This document shows positions 1 to 12,339 of a stretch of 64,000 nt of DNA, piece by piece. Position numbers and translations under genes: made by a program. The notes under the pieces are model-generated. The model searched no databases and was not told the origin of the DNA. It saw only the letters and a list, made by a program, of their open reading frames with translations. This stretch comes from Malachius bipustulatus (Eukaryota > Arthropoda > Insecta > Coleoptera > Melyridae), in contig OU342634.1 of assembly GCA_910589415.1 (NCBI GenBank), forward strand, positions 41,780,723 to 41,844,722. The letters are read 5' to 3'. The first letter of the stretch is position 1; each line of letters begins with the position of its first letter.

Positions 1-102
1 CATCGAAACGAAGGGCCTCAGAAAAATTTCAAAACCAGATCCTGAATCGACTTGAAAAACTACACCTCTTAAGCTATGTCGGTCTCCTGGTGAATCACCC
101 TG
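1..102. mobile_element. Right end of a CAGGGTG-family foldback element, truncated by window edge
   Basis: The stretch ends in CACCCTG followed by TA at 103-104. This is the same terminus used by the complete foldback elements later in the window. The left part lies outside the window, so arm length and subfamily cannot be judged. Confidence 0.5.
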
Positions 103-508
103 TATTATTATATGTATTATTCCTATTATTAAATTCCTAATCACTTGTTATTTTAATTACAATAATAATTATTGTTCTAAAAATAACGACTTAAAAAAAC
201 TTTTTTTATGTGAAGTACCTACTTTCTGACGTTTGAAGAAAAACATAATATTATATACGTATATAGATTAAATGAAGTAGGTATAAGACTATATTTTGTG
301 ACTAACTTCCAAGCATCAAAGAATTGTCACAAAAAGAAAATTTTCACCGACAATCAAAGCCAGAATTCGCACCGTTTAAGTGAAATTACTGTAGCAGTGG
401 CAATGGTATGTATTTCTAGAAAAAAGAATGCATGATTTTTGACTGCATGTGCATTGGGGATAATATCCTATTATATGTACCTATTAGGATTATCCCCAGT
501 TTTTATTT
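103..508. other. AT-rich intergenic sequence, nothing recognised
   Basis: No open frame of useful length, RNA gene or clear repeat was seen. It lies upstream of SLC22 gene A and could hold a 5' untranslated exon or promoter, but no convincing signal was picked out. Confidence 0.4.
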
Positions 509-1440
509 ATCAAAAAACTTCTTGAGCATCAATCGCAAATAGAGTGTATTTTTTATGCGATTCAATTATGAAATATTTTCATCGCTTTTCAAATTGGCTT
601 CTGAAATTTTCCACAGTCAGATTTTATTAGCGTAAAGTAAGTAAGTAAGTCAATTCCTTTGACAACGGGCCATAAAACGGTTACAGAAATTTAGCCATTT
701 TTACCCTCTTTTCCTACCCACGCCACTGGCTTATTAATAGAAATAATGCAAATTTTATTGCATTAACTCAAATTTCAAATAATTTTCTTCCAATCTTGTT
801 AATTTGGTTTAAAAGTTTTTTTTCTAACTTATACTTATACCAGGGTGTAAAGAAAATAGCTTGTTTTTTTTTCATTGGAAGAAAATTATTTGAAATTTGA
901 GTTTTCTATTATTTTATTCTATTATTTCTATTATAAGCCAGTGGCGTGGGTAGGAAAAGGGTAAAAATGACTAAATTTCGAACACTTATGAACACATTTT
1001 TACAGAAATTATTTGGAAATTTTTATAGAGTCGACAGCTATACTAATAGCCTTTAACCATAAAAAAATCCAAAAAGCAAATAATAAAACTGGCGGAGATA
1101 TTCGAATTTATTTTACATGATGTTTATTTCTCCAAAATTTGAAATGATCGCTTTTCAAAAACCCCTTTAACTTTTCAGTTTCAACTTCAAGATAGGTTGT
1201 ACTGTATAAAAAAACCCAGTGGCGTTCATGGAAAAAGAGGCAAAATTGCTATATTTTATATCCATTTTATGGCACGTTTTCAAACGAATTGAAATTAAAT
1301 TTTTACAGTAAAGCAGCTACGCTAATATGACATAACAATGGAACATTTCAGAAATTTAATTTAAAAAATGGCGAAAATAGTCATAAATCGATCGCATAAA
1401 AATAAAGTATTTCTGCGATTGATGCGCAAGAAGGTTTTAA
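509..1440. mobile_element. Foldback repeat just upstream of SLC22 gene A
   Basis: Sequence at 511-565 (AACTTCTTGAGCATCAATCG and onward) is repeated inverted at 1385-1436. A second inverted pair flanks the middle: CCCACGCCACTGGC near 718 and GCCAGTGGCGTGGG near 937. A diverged copy of the right part lies at about 61375-62125. The right arm ends about 22 bases before the splice acceptor of the first coding exon of gene A. No transposase is visible, so this is a non-autonomous element. Confidence 0.65.
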
Positions 1441-1465
1441 AAATTCATGTGTATCATTTCAGGAG

Positions 1466-4400
1466 ATGGAAGAAGATAATCAAGACCTTAGCATTGAAAA
1501 GGCCATTTCTCTGGTGGGATACGGGAAGTACCAAATCAGATTTGCCTGCTTTGGTTTCTGCGTCTGCTTGATTCTCACATTACACACATTCGGCACATAT
1601 CAGGTGATGGGAGTGCCGGATCATTGGTGTCATGTACCCAGACCTCCGACGCTGTCGAATATGTCAGCGCATGATTGGAAAACTTTAACTATTCCCAAGT
1701 AAATACTTATATAATCTTTTTTGCACTTTTGGGTTTGGGGTGAACGCGTGCCACCTTTGTTACTTTGCTTTGAGGACTAGTAGAATAGAACACACTGACA
1801 CTACTACTACTATAGTGTCAGATGAAAGTTTTTCATCTAAGATATAATATGTAGATATACATACAGTAAACTTAATCAGCAATGAAGATATAATAGCTAA
1901 TTTTAAATAGATTTCTAATAAAGCTAATAAAAATAGATTTCGGTATAATTATATACATCCGCGGCTCCTAAGTTTCATCAATTTTTTCGGGACCGAGGAG
2001 GGTAAGAAACTAAGAAAAGCCATTGCAAACTAATATTAAGGTCACAACTAAGGCCTCTTTGGCACTACGGTCGAATTTCTATTTTTTTTCACTTTCAGGG
2101 CAAGGAAAATCTTCGAGATTAACAATAGCACGGTTTTTATTTTGAATTTTGCATTTATTTTGCATTTATATTCCAAAAATCGTAACATCAATTCCTGTGG
2201 TCTTTTCACGATATGAATAAGCGGATATGATGCGAATACGGAACTGTATACGTTTGGAAGCGCTCGCATTGTGTTGCAAGTGGATACATCCTTAATTACA
2301 TCGAGACTAGTATTATTTACTTCGCGCTTGTGTCAGGACCGTACTTTCTTTGCACTCTCAAAATTGGGTTTTAAAGCCGTTTTGTGGCCTTCCCTTTCAT
2401 TTGCAAAGCAAATAAATACCTTCCTGGTGTTACTATAGGTATGTTCTCCACCCCTATACAGGGTGTCCCAAGATTTCTTTATCAAGGGATATCTGGGTTA
2501 TTTCAAAAAATAAACAAATGAAATTCAGGAAATTTCAACCATACCCCTAAGGCTTTGCAGTTGCACCCTCAATGCCCCTTTACGCCTTTCCACCCCTAAG
2601 TAATCATCCCCTACTTTTCTTTTTCAAATGACACCCCCATATTTTTTTTGCTCGGCAGGATTGTTGGGTTCTTTCTGAATACATTGTCATACGATTTTTT
2701 CAAATCGAGACATATCTAGCACGCCGAAAACAATATAATATCAAAACAAACGAGGGTTGTCAAGGAGTTGTAATTGCTTGTTTTTTGTGTTAATGTTTCC
2801 TCCAACCACCTTAACTAGTAATACCGGTGTTACTCGATATAGGCGTTAATAATAATAATTGCTTCTGTGATTTTGATGTCATATTAAATGTTAATTCTTA
2901 TTCCTTGACAACCCTCGTTTGTAATGATATATTATTTTCGGCGTGCTAGATATGTCTCGATTTGAAGAAATCGTATGACATTGTATTCAGAAAGAAGTCA
3001 ACAATCCTGCCGAGCAAAAAAAATATGGGGGTGTCATTTGAAAAAAAAAAGTAGGGGATGATTCCTTAGGGGTGGAAAGGCGTAAAGGGGCATTGAGGGT
3101 GCAACTGCAAAGCCTTAGGGGTATGGTTGAAATTTCCTGAATTTCATTTGTTTATTTTTTGAAATAACCCAGATATCCCTTGATAAAGAAATCTTGGGAC
3201 ACCCTGTATAGGTGCCATAGTGAAACTGTAGGAGCCGCGGATGTATATAATGACCTAGATTTCTAATACAGAGCGATTTTTTCAGAAAAAATAATACCTA
3301 CAAAGATGAGTTTGAAAAGTGTTACATGTACAATCTAACCAACTTTTCTTTAGAGGGGGCCGGCAGGAATGGAATTATAAGTAAATGCTCATTTACAAGC
3401 AATACGATTGATAAATTATTCTACAAAGCTTTTTTTCAGAATGTCAAGATGGATGGGAGTATGACAAAACTTGGTTCACGAGTACGATTCCCTCCCAAGA
3501 GAACTGGGTCTGTGATCAACAGCTTCGTCGTGTAAATTTCTTGTATTTTATAGTGGTAGCGGATATTGTTGGGCAAGCTATACTCGGATATTTAGGCGAC
3601 AAGTGAGTCTAATTTGCACTAATTCCGCAATTTTGCAGATTTCGAGCTGCAGAAATATTTATTCATTTATAAAGCGGTTATACAAGAGCCCATGCAAACG
3701 TATTGGGAACTGTTTGTTGCACCATAGCTATCTAATTCAATTTACGAGCTACTCACCGTAGCTACTTTGCCAAATCTTGAAATTATTAAACATTGTCACG
3801 TTTTGATTTTGAATACTATAGTTTTAAAGTAATTCCAGATATGGTCGTCGGCGTATGTATCTTGTCTGCGTGACGTTACTTGGTACAGGACGTATTGGAA
3901 CCATATTATTATTACCTCATTTCTACCCTGCCTTCGTATTATTCGGCATGATGGCCAGGTTTCCCAACACTGCTATCACCAACATATTGGATGTAATTGG
4001 CTTGGAGCTAAGTAGTCCCAGTTCTCGCAGTAAATTTAATTTTTTGTTATACTTAGGGCATATATCTGGTGAGCTGCTTAATCCACTGATGTACTGGGCG
4101 ATCGGATCATGGCTAAGCTTTTATTTAATGACCAGTGCAACTTTTATTGGCTTAGTTCTATCTCACAGGTTAGTTATACAGGGTGTCCCAGCTTATTCGA
4201 AGCGGTCTCTGTAGGCCAAACGATTGATCTTTTTCAAAAAAAATTTGCAAATTCAAGTACAGGATCACAATGGCCATAATTTAAAATTATTTTGGAGTAT
4301 ATAGAGTGTCCCACATGACAGTGACATATCAAAGTTATGTTTTTTTAAATGGAATGCGCGCCTATGTTATTGCATTTTTAGATTGTCTGAGAAGAGAAAA

Positions 4401-7400
4401 TAAGATTAGCTTTTACAGTTGGTGTTTAAATTCAGAAGTTTTTGAGTTATAAACAAGTGAAAATCGTCATTTTTCAAGTTCAAGGCCCTGTACAACGAGA
4501 ACGGCTGAAGATAGAGAAAAACGGCTTACATGTCCCTATTTTAACTTTTCATGTACTATCCTATGATGTAGATGAAATGTTTATACAGGGTGATAAAAAA
4601 TTTTAGATATTCTGAGATTTCTCCATGCGTCGCCAAATAAAAAAATCAACGAAAGCACAAATGTTTCTACACCATAGGATTGTACATAAAAAAGTAAAAT
4701 AGGGACATGTAAGCCGTTTTTCTCTATCTTGAACCGTTTTCATTGTACAGGGCCTTGAACTTGAAAAATGACGATTTTCACTTGTTTATAACTCAAAAAC
4801 TTCTGAATTTAAAAACCAACTGTAAAAGCCAATCTTATTTTCTCTTCTCAGACAATCTAAAAATGCAATAACATAGGCGCATTCCATTTAAAAAAACATA
4901 ACTTTGATATGCCACTCTCATATGGGACACTCGGTATACTCCAAAATAATTTTAAATTATGATTCTGTACTTGAATTTGCAAAAAGTTTTTGGAAAAAAT
5001 CAATCGTTTGGCCTACAGAGACCGCTTCGAATAAGCTGGGACACCCTGTATGTACCTACTCATCCCGTTACAATTTCTTTGGGGATGAGAGAAATTTTCT
5101 CCGCTAATTTCCTGTTTTTAGATTATTAGTCGAATCACCTAGATGGTTGATTGCTAGAAGAAAAACTGATGAATGCTTGAGGGTACTCCAAAACATATGC
5201 AAATACAACGGATCTAAATTTTCAGAAGAAATAACGCAAATTTTAAAAGCTAATAGTAATAACACTGTACCTGAAGTGAAGAAGAGAAGAGTAGATAATT
5301 TAATGACTTGGAAAATGACACGTCTGTTCTGCTTAACGCTTATAAGCTGGTAAGATTTTTCTTGTCATGGAAGCTAAAAAGTTCACAATGTATGACAATA
5401 TGACAATATACAATGAAAACGGGTCAAGATATCGGAAAACGACTTACATGTCCCTATCTTGAGTTTTCACGTAGTAGAAATTTCTATGCATAGTGATGAA
5501 AAATCGGCGATTAAAAAAAAATAAGAATTTTTTTAAAACTTAATTCTACACCACATCAGAGTACTATACGTGAACAGTGAAGATAGGGATTTTAAACCGT
5601 TTTACAATAACGCTTTGAACGACACATTTGCCCTAATAAGTATCGTGAAGACAGAGACATCGATGTTTCAATGGTTTATTTCCATCTCGTCAGTTTGATA
5701 CTCGTACATCACTTTCTTGTCGAATTTAACAACAAATTTAACTACCCAAGTTCACCCTCTTTGGCAGGGGGGGGGGGGGCAACAAAAACGCAACTGGTGT
5801 AACCCTTCCTTCGCTCGATCACAAAAAAAAAATTTTGATTAATCAGGCCAAAAAGAAAACTAAAAAAAATAAGCGAAAGGAAGGTGTCTCTCCCTCTGAT
5901 CCCATCCAGGTACCTTCAAATTTGTTTGTACACAAAACAGGACAGAGGGGTAAAATATTAAAAAAAAAAAATGATGATGATGAAACTACAAATTCGTCCA
6001 CATGATCGTCTAAATAAATAAAAAATATATTTGATTCAAAATTTACATAACTGACCTGCCCTACGTTGTGTCTTTTTATTTTTCAGGCCATACAGATACT
6101 AAAAATAAAACTCACATAAAAATTTAACAATTTATTGGACTTCTCCAATTAACAACATAAAACTTCCCAGCTAACGGTATATTGTATTGTGAGACAAAAG
6201 AAAATTTATCTTGGATTTCTCCCTTATCATCTACATACTAGCAACATTTCTTAAAAATAGAACAATAGTAAACAAAAAAAAACGTTGATCTCTAGATCAA
6301 CCAATTACCTTCATTAGGTACTTGACAAAAAAATTCACATTCTTAACACTAACTAAATTTGGCCAATTAATTCTCCCTGATAATTAATTTAGATTAAGAT
6401 TAAATGCTAAATTGAACATTTCTACTCACTAGCTAAAACTAACAACATTGGGGAAGTATTTCCTAATTATTAAAATAATAAAAATTCCCATCTTGATAAA
6501 ATCAATAACGCAATCTGATGAAGTTACTTCCTCTCTTTTTAGAGAGAAAATTCAATGTAAAATAAATGAAACAAAAGAATTTACAAGGTACCTTGGAGTT
6601 CCAAACATTTCTTGATGAAACGTGACTGCAACAGAAAGATCCAAAAGAAATGAGATAGACTGTGATGCCTACTCCCTCTCCAGTTGGCTAGGTCCGGCTT
6701 TGTCTGTAGAACGCCATTACTTCCAAAAAGAATTATGCTCTTCTACCCAGTGCTTGAAAATGGGATATTTCTCAACGGAGACCACCATCAGCACATTTTG
6801 GAAATAAAATAAACGACTAAACGATAGATCTTATTATAGATCCACCCCGAAGGAGGGACCCTGCAACGAAAACAAATTATAAACCCCTGAAATTTAACTA
6901 ATCGCCATTTTATTTTACCAAAAGAACTCCTTCGTCCTTTCAGGTTACTTGAATCTACATCTCCACACTCACATAGATGAAATTGATTTCTCCTGATTTA
7001 GGAAATAACAAGAACATTAGTTTTTACTAAAATAGAACCAAACAAACTCCATACCTGAATTTTCCAGCAAGAACAATACAACACTATAAACAACAAATTG
7101 CTCCACTCACATCTTCACCTCATCATGGTTTTCGACAGAGAGAGCGACCGTCCGCGTCCGACGATCTTCCCTGTCCTCGACCCCTTTGTTAATCGATAGA
7201 CCGGCGCACCGGCCACCCGTCTACTACCTCGGTCGGTCACTTCACCGAGTGGCAGTTGACAAGACTCTGACTGACAGACTCATAACTCGATCCCGTTACT
7301 ATACCTCAAACTATAGAACTTGCGGAGGGCACCCAACCAAAGAAACGCCATCTTGGAAGTCCTTCCATGTATAAATTCATTCGGGATAACTACGGAAAAG

Positions 7401-8530
7401 CGCACGCTACACTGGCCTTAATCACTTGTATGTAGGCCACCCTGTATGTAAGCGGAACCCAAAATGTTGGATATCGTTGTAAAGAGAATTCCAAAGTAGC
7501 TTCCAAATGATGTATCACTCGATAGCTGTTCCCTATGATGATAAGCAAAGGGGTAGCTACCCCTGCTAAGGGGGTGAACTTGGGTAGTTAAATTTGTCAC
7601 GAAAACATGTCCCCTTCGATAAAAAAATCGACCTGTTTCGGCGTTTTTCGCATACATCTTCACTTTCCAAATTATTAGGCTTGTTACCTTTTCGATGGCC
7701 CACCCTGTATAGTATAGTACCTACCCATTTTTCTTTTTTTTTTTGTTAAGAATTTATGACTTTTCCAGGAGTACCGCTATGCTTACCAACAGTATTCAAT
7801 TATTTACTACTTATAACATGGGAGGAAATCCTCATGTTAATTTCATATTCTATGTAGTGTCAGAAATACCAGGAGTGCTTATTGGAAAGTATCTGTCAGA
7901 TATCATTGGCAGAAGGTTTACTCGTGCAATCTTCGGTGTCCTTATAACGCTAAGCAGTTTCGTTATCGTATTTCTGATTAATAAAGGTGCGCAAAAAAAT
8001 CCATTCTTGTCTATAATATAATAATTTATTCGTGCATCAAATTTTAGACTCCGAACTTCCAGTGAAAGTTTCTTGGCTGGTCATAAAAGTCTTCAGTACT
8101 GGTGTGTTATTTGTTACTCAATATCATACAATCGAAGTATTCCCCTCATCGATTCGTCAAACTGGATTGGCTACATCGAGCTCTTTTGGAGCATTTCTAG
8201 CGTCGTTGAGTCCCCACATAATATACCTGGTGAGATCAGTCATACAATGGCATTATTCTATAATAAACTACATTAATACAGAATTATTCTTCATTAAACA
8301 TTACGTAGGTATGTTATTTATTTATTTTTTAGGGGACAATATATGACAAGCGTATTCCACACATTATAACCATCTCATTAGGAATCTTGCAAGCTGTTGC
8401 GGCGATTTTAATGCCTGAAACTTTGGGGATCACATTACCCGCGACAGTGGCTGATACTGAAAATCTTATGAAAGAGCAGAAATTCTGGGCGATACCCAAG
8501 AAACGAGAACAGCATGGGTTAGAAAAATAA
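1466..8530 (+). CDS. SLC22-type organic cation transporter, gene A (8 coding exons)
   Basis: Major-facilitator transporter of the SLC22 (organic cation/carnitine) group, expected in the plasma membrane. Coding exons: 1466-1698, 3286-3380, 3440-3602, 3839-4168, 5122-5349, 7769-7986, 8048-8229, 8333-8530. All introns are GT-AG, phases agree, and the joined frame gives 548 aa, normal for the family. Visible landmarks: TM1 about residues 24-46, then the large extracellular loop with PDHWCHVPRP and several Cys; the MFS loop motif GDKYGRRRMYL around residue 164; ESPRWLI at about 278; a second GRR loop (DIIGRRF) between TM8 and TM9; and SSIRQTGLA near TM11. Start: a TTTCAG acceptor lies 3 bases before ATG 1466, so a 5' untranslated exon must lie upstream. 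Foldback transposons sit in introns 1, 4 and 5. AATAAA at 8731-8736 is a possible polyadenylation signal. No disabling change was seen. Substrate cannot be inferred. The paralogue is at 40726-46241. Confidence 0.88.
1950..3249. mobile_element. Outer inverted-repeat element in intron 1 of gene A, host of a nested insertion
   Basis: ATACATCCGCGGCTCCTA at 1953-1970 recurs inverted at 3231-3247, with AGTTTCA/TGAAACT extending the match. The inner part is interrupted by the foldback element 2459-3206. Without it the host element is about 550 bp. No coding potential is credible. Confidence 0.5.
2459..3206. mobile_element. CAGGGTG-family foldback element (intron 1, gene A)
   Basis: Starts CAGGGTGTCCCAAG, ends CTTGGGACACCCTG, flanked by TA on both sides. 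The arms of roughly 250 bp are near-perfect inverted copies (for example TATGGGGGTGTCATTTG). A diverged relative of the arm lies near 60650-60770. No transposase. Confidence 0.85.
4179..5048. mobile_element. CAGGGTG-family foldback element (intron 4, gene A)
   Basis: Starts CAGGGTGTCCCAGCTT, ends AAGCTGGGACACCCTG, on TA. Long inverted arms pair over most of its length. The inner part carries a module with TTACATGTCCCTAT that also occurs in fragments near 5400-5480 and 42965-43190 and in the element 59641-60489. It begins 11 bases after the donor of exon 4, so it sits almost against the splice site. Confidence 0.85.
5390..5785. repeat. Foldback element fragments in intron 5 of gene A
   Basis: At 5400-5480 there is a fragment with the TTACATGTCCCTA module. 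At about 5730-5770 there is an inverted piece of the family seen at 7441-7707 (AACTACCCAAGTTCACC), ending in a 13-base G run at 5767-5779. These look like remains of a foldback copy split by later sequence. Confidence 0.45.
5786..7430. other. Intron 5 of gene A, unassigned sequence
   Basis: About 1.6 kb between two arms of a split foldback copy. It contains short open frames without recognisable domains. Sequence near 6840-6860 and 7140-7300 is richer in GC than its surroundings. It could be a nested insertion, but I found neither terminal repeats nor a target duplication. Confidence 0.3.
7441..7707. repeat. Foldback-arm monomer (same family as 25187-25970)
   Basis: Runs from CCTGTATGTAAGCGG to a CACCCTG end at 7701-7707 followed by TA. 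It shares the block GTTCCCTATGATGATAAGC and GGCGTTTTTCGC with the copies at 25.2-25.97 kb. The open frame on the minus strand here is only a translation of the repeat. Confidence 0.6.
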
Positions 8531-9943
8531 ATATATAAACTAAACATATATGTAGATATGTGATCTGTAATTATGAAAAAATAATTAATTACTGCGATGG
8601 ACACACGCAATGAGTCGCGCATGATTCAGAAAACATATTGGCATAGACTTTAAAATGTGCAAATATATGCCTCTGCTTATAGTCTATACTCCTTTATGTT
8701 TGAGTATGTGGTACTTATTTCTGCAACTAGAATAAAATCCAGTGAAAATAAACTATAGTAGGATTAACTTTAAAAAGTCAGATGTGACGTATTACAAACC
8801 GTCCGAATTAATATTTTTAATTTCACCAGAAAATGTCAAACAGTTAAATGTCGAGTTGTGAACGAGCGTAAATTATTGAAGGAATCATTCAAACAATGAA
8901 TTGAGCCGCTTACGTCAGTTTGAGAGCCACTGACAACTACAGAAAATTTATTCACGTAATGACATTCTATCCTCTGTGTTGTGCATTTAATTCTCATTCA
9001 AAACCAATGTTGACGTATACTTATTTATGCGGGATGGAGTGTTTAGACAAACTGGACGGTTACTATAAAAACCACGTATATGAAACAAAGTAAATCGAAC
9101 TATCAAATGGAGGTGTATTCTTAATCGATACGTATGACTTTTTAGACTTTATTGGACTATAAGTAGGTACTGCCTACTCAAAAATAAGAGTGCATGTCGC
9201 ATCTCAAAATTTTGCTTCATAATTTTGGCTTTCAAGATCTTCAGAGAGCCACAAGCGATTTCGATTTCGCATTCAGCAGCCTTTATCGTTTCTTCTGTAT
9301 GCTTTATTGTATTGTATCTAAACTCAAAAAACTGCAAACAAATTTTTACAGGGTAGGTATATGTATATGTGAAGGCGTGCAAATAAGTCACCCCGCGGTT
9401 TTATTGCCCCCGGTTTTCAAAGAAGTTATTCTTGTAAGCTTTGATGTGAAATTTTTCTTTTTCATGTCATATATCGAGATGGTTTTGGAATTATCGGTTC
9501 AACTATCATTTTTCAATTTTATATAACTGTCGCAATTATTCTGTAGGGCACAATCGTTTGGTATTATTAACATAGTAAAAGTATCGGTAACGCAGAAATT
9601 CAATATGTTGCACCACCCCTATCTTGTACCTATTACTGCCAATAAACCATTTAGGCAAATATGAAAAATCGATCTAGCGAGGAAAAAAGTTATCACTTCA
9701 AGACCAAACAGCAGATTTTTGAGATCAACCTTTAAATACACCTGTTAAGTGTTAACCGAAATTTTCTAGGTCATCCTGAAGTTAGAGATCCAGTTTCAAA
9801 AGAAGAAAAATTTCTTTGGAATGGGGGAAGTATCAAAACGGCGAAATGATTTTGCACATCCGCAATAATGATCACCCTCTAAAAAATTGTTTGCAATTTG
9901 TGAGTTTAGATCTAAATAGAGCAGAAATGAGAAATGTAAAGCA
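8531..9943. other. Intergenic sequence downstream of gene A
   Basis: Possible polyadenylation signals of gene A lie early in it (AATAAA at 8731-8736). The open frames in 9149-9526 overlap on both strands and have no recognisable domains. Nothing further was seen. Confidence 0.4.
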
Positions 9944-10165
9944 GTAGTAGTAGTAGTATGGTGGGTTGGGGTGGTGCACCCCAAGCGACTAGGCCACCGA
10001 GGGCCCTTTTCGCCGTACCCGAACCATGGTGAAACTCCTACTCGAACCTCCCCGACCTTTTAATAAAGGCCATCAGTAGGTTGTTGTATGAGAGGAGCTT
10101 CATTTCTTCCTCTTGTAGCTCCTCAGACCCAAAGATGTTGAGCCTGAGGTTGCTATTATTATTAT
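9944..10165 (+). mobile_element. Short retroposon (SINE or truncated LINE) with 9-bp target duplication
   Basis: The 222-bp insert is flanked by TGTAAAGCA at 9935-9943 and 10166-10174. It ends in an ATT-rich tail (10152-10165) and begins with a TAG repeat. It is clearly GC-richer than the flanks (GGCCACCGAGGGCCC near 9991). The target duplication plus simple-repeat tail indicates insertion by target-primed reverse transcription, tail on the + strand. No pol III boxes were recognised, so a 5'-truncated LINE tail is as likely as a SINE. Confidence 0.6.
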
Positions 10166-10174
10166 TGTAAAGCA

Positions 10175-12339
10175 AGTTGCTGACTTGTGAAAACAAAATC
10201 GAAATCCCTTGTGGCTATAAAAAAGTCATAATCAAAATGTGGCAAAATTTTAGGGTGCGGCCCTAAACCATTACAAGTTACAACAACATAACAATTCTTT
10301 GGCTCTTATCAAATATTTAAATGTAAGGTGTTAATAATTTTAACAGTTAAATTATAGGTAATTATACGCAATAACAATATTAGTTTATCAATATAATAAT
10401 TATTTAAATAAATTATTTAATACTATATAGAGTGTTTTATTTTTCAAGATGTTTCCTGCTTTAAATTGCCATTTGAATCATTTACAAAAATTTGAATACT
10501 TAAATTGCGGAAAAACATACAATAATAACATAGGTAAATCGAGTGAGTTCTAGTGAAAGAAATCTTGATTTCATTTGGAAGTATTTAATAATTAAATAAA
10601 ACAAATCGCATTAAAATCAGAGACAACATACTATAAAGAGACCGTCAGATCGACGGACGAAAATGGGTACACTGTTCACGCGCATTCCGGTAGCGCATCG
10701 CGCATTGCGGACGATTTCTAAACTAAAATGAAGCTGCCTTTAGATAAAAATTCTCATTTTGACATAATCTGACGTTTAGTTTTGCAATTGTGTAAAATTT
10801 GATTTATTTAATTTGAGTATTTTATCAAACTAATAATAAATTTTAGATGAACTTTACCTTGAAACTATTTAGAAATATATAATTTATAATAATTTACCCA
10901 ATTAATACCAGTATAACGTAAAACTTTCGCATATTTGTTGACTTTTGAAAGGTAAGTGCAAGCAATGCTGTTTCATGCTCTTGTAGGTAATAAAAATTAT
11001 TTTAAATAAATCGAAAAAACTCTTCCTGAATGCGAAATAATTGTTTTAGGAACGACATTCTGTCTGCGTCTTGGTTTAAAAGCAGTTCTAATCACAACGA
11101 TGGATTTATCATTTTATCAAAGTTATGAATTGAAGTAGATGAACGAATACAAATCTTTTGAGATGCTGAGATTCTGAGGTGATGCTGCGGTGTGTGTTAT
11201 ATCTTCTCTGTTTATACTTATTTAGTTTGGTACATTACTATTGGGCATTTTATTAAGTAAAGAAGTTCACGTGGACCTCTTCGGAGCTGGAAACCTCAAA
11301 TAATGGGCCGCTTATATGTTGCCCGAAAAACTCTGAAAAAATTCAGGCATATTCTTTGATAAAAATAAGTATTTTTTGTTTCTTGGAGTTTCTCTGCTAA
11401 AAATCTTCCTTCTCAGTAAAATCATCAAATGAAGGTCTATGCATTATTTGTCTTGGTATTTTTTACAAAAGAAGGGAGGAGTATGAAGAAAAAGTTTGCT
11501 TATTTTTGTCTAAAGAATATGCGTAAATTTTTTCGTAATTTTTGAGAATAAGAGGGCTAATCCTCTGTAGAAGGATAAATCGCCTTCTGACTCTTGAATT
11601 TTTTCTTTAAAACGTCTGCTGCTTCACTGGAAACTAATTAATAATCAAAAAAATTTAGTTTTTTGTAATTTTTTTTAGATAGATCCTTTTTCGGCTTCCC
11701 TTTTGAAGAGGATGACTCAGTTACGTGACCTACCACTTCGGTGGATCGTAGCAATAGGTATACACATCTTAACCAAGCGACGGCGTCTGCGGTGCACGAT
11801 CCAGCAGATGATGGCTGCAATGCCTTTTATGTTAAAATTATTAACAACAATATTATTATTACAATTTTATTTTCCTGGAAAAGTCTTTCCATGTTGAGAA
11901 AACTGGTTAAATAGAAGCATCTTCTGTAAAAACTGGACCTGTATTTATGTGAAGAAAATTTTGTGGGAAGCATTTGTTACAATTATTAAGTATACTCGTA
12001 TATATTGTGCATCTATTAAGAATAAAGAAGTTTTATATTGATGCCTCAAAGTTTATTTGTTGAAGTGGCGACACTTCAACCGTAAAAATAATGTTTCAAA
12101 TAATAATTAGGTATAAATTTAAATTTGAATGTCCCGCGCTTACCAATAATATCTCCGGTAGCCCAGGTAGTCGCCACCGTCGCAGGTTACCTAGAGTCTA
12201 ACGTGTAATCGAACACTCTATTATATTATCAAAAAAAAATTCTATAAATGTTGATTTTCAAAATGTCGAAATAATATGATATATTTCAATACCGTAAGCT
12301 AAATAATTTCAATTAATAACTAGGTATTTATTACATGTA
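10175..12339. other. AT-rich intergenic sequence, nothing recognised
   Basis: The open frames at 11638-11897 are short, overlap on opposite strands and lack domains. No RNA gene or complete transposon was seen. Confidence 0.4.

Noticed and set aside
1368..1571. Open frame overlapping the first coding exon of gene A
   Set aside because: It runs through the repeat arm and the splice acceptor in a different frame from the transporter; exon homology with gene B supports the other frame.
5786..7430. An LTR retrotransposon in intron 5 of gene A
   Set aside because: No paired long terminal repeats, primer-binding site or gag/pol-like sequence could be found.
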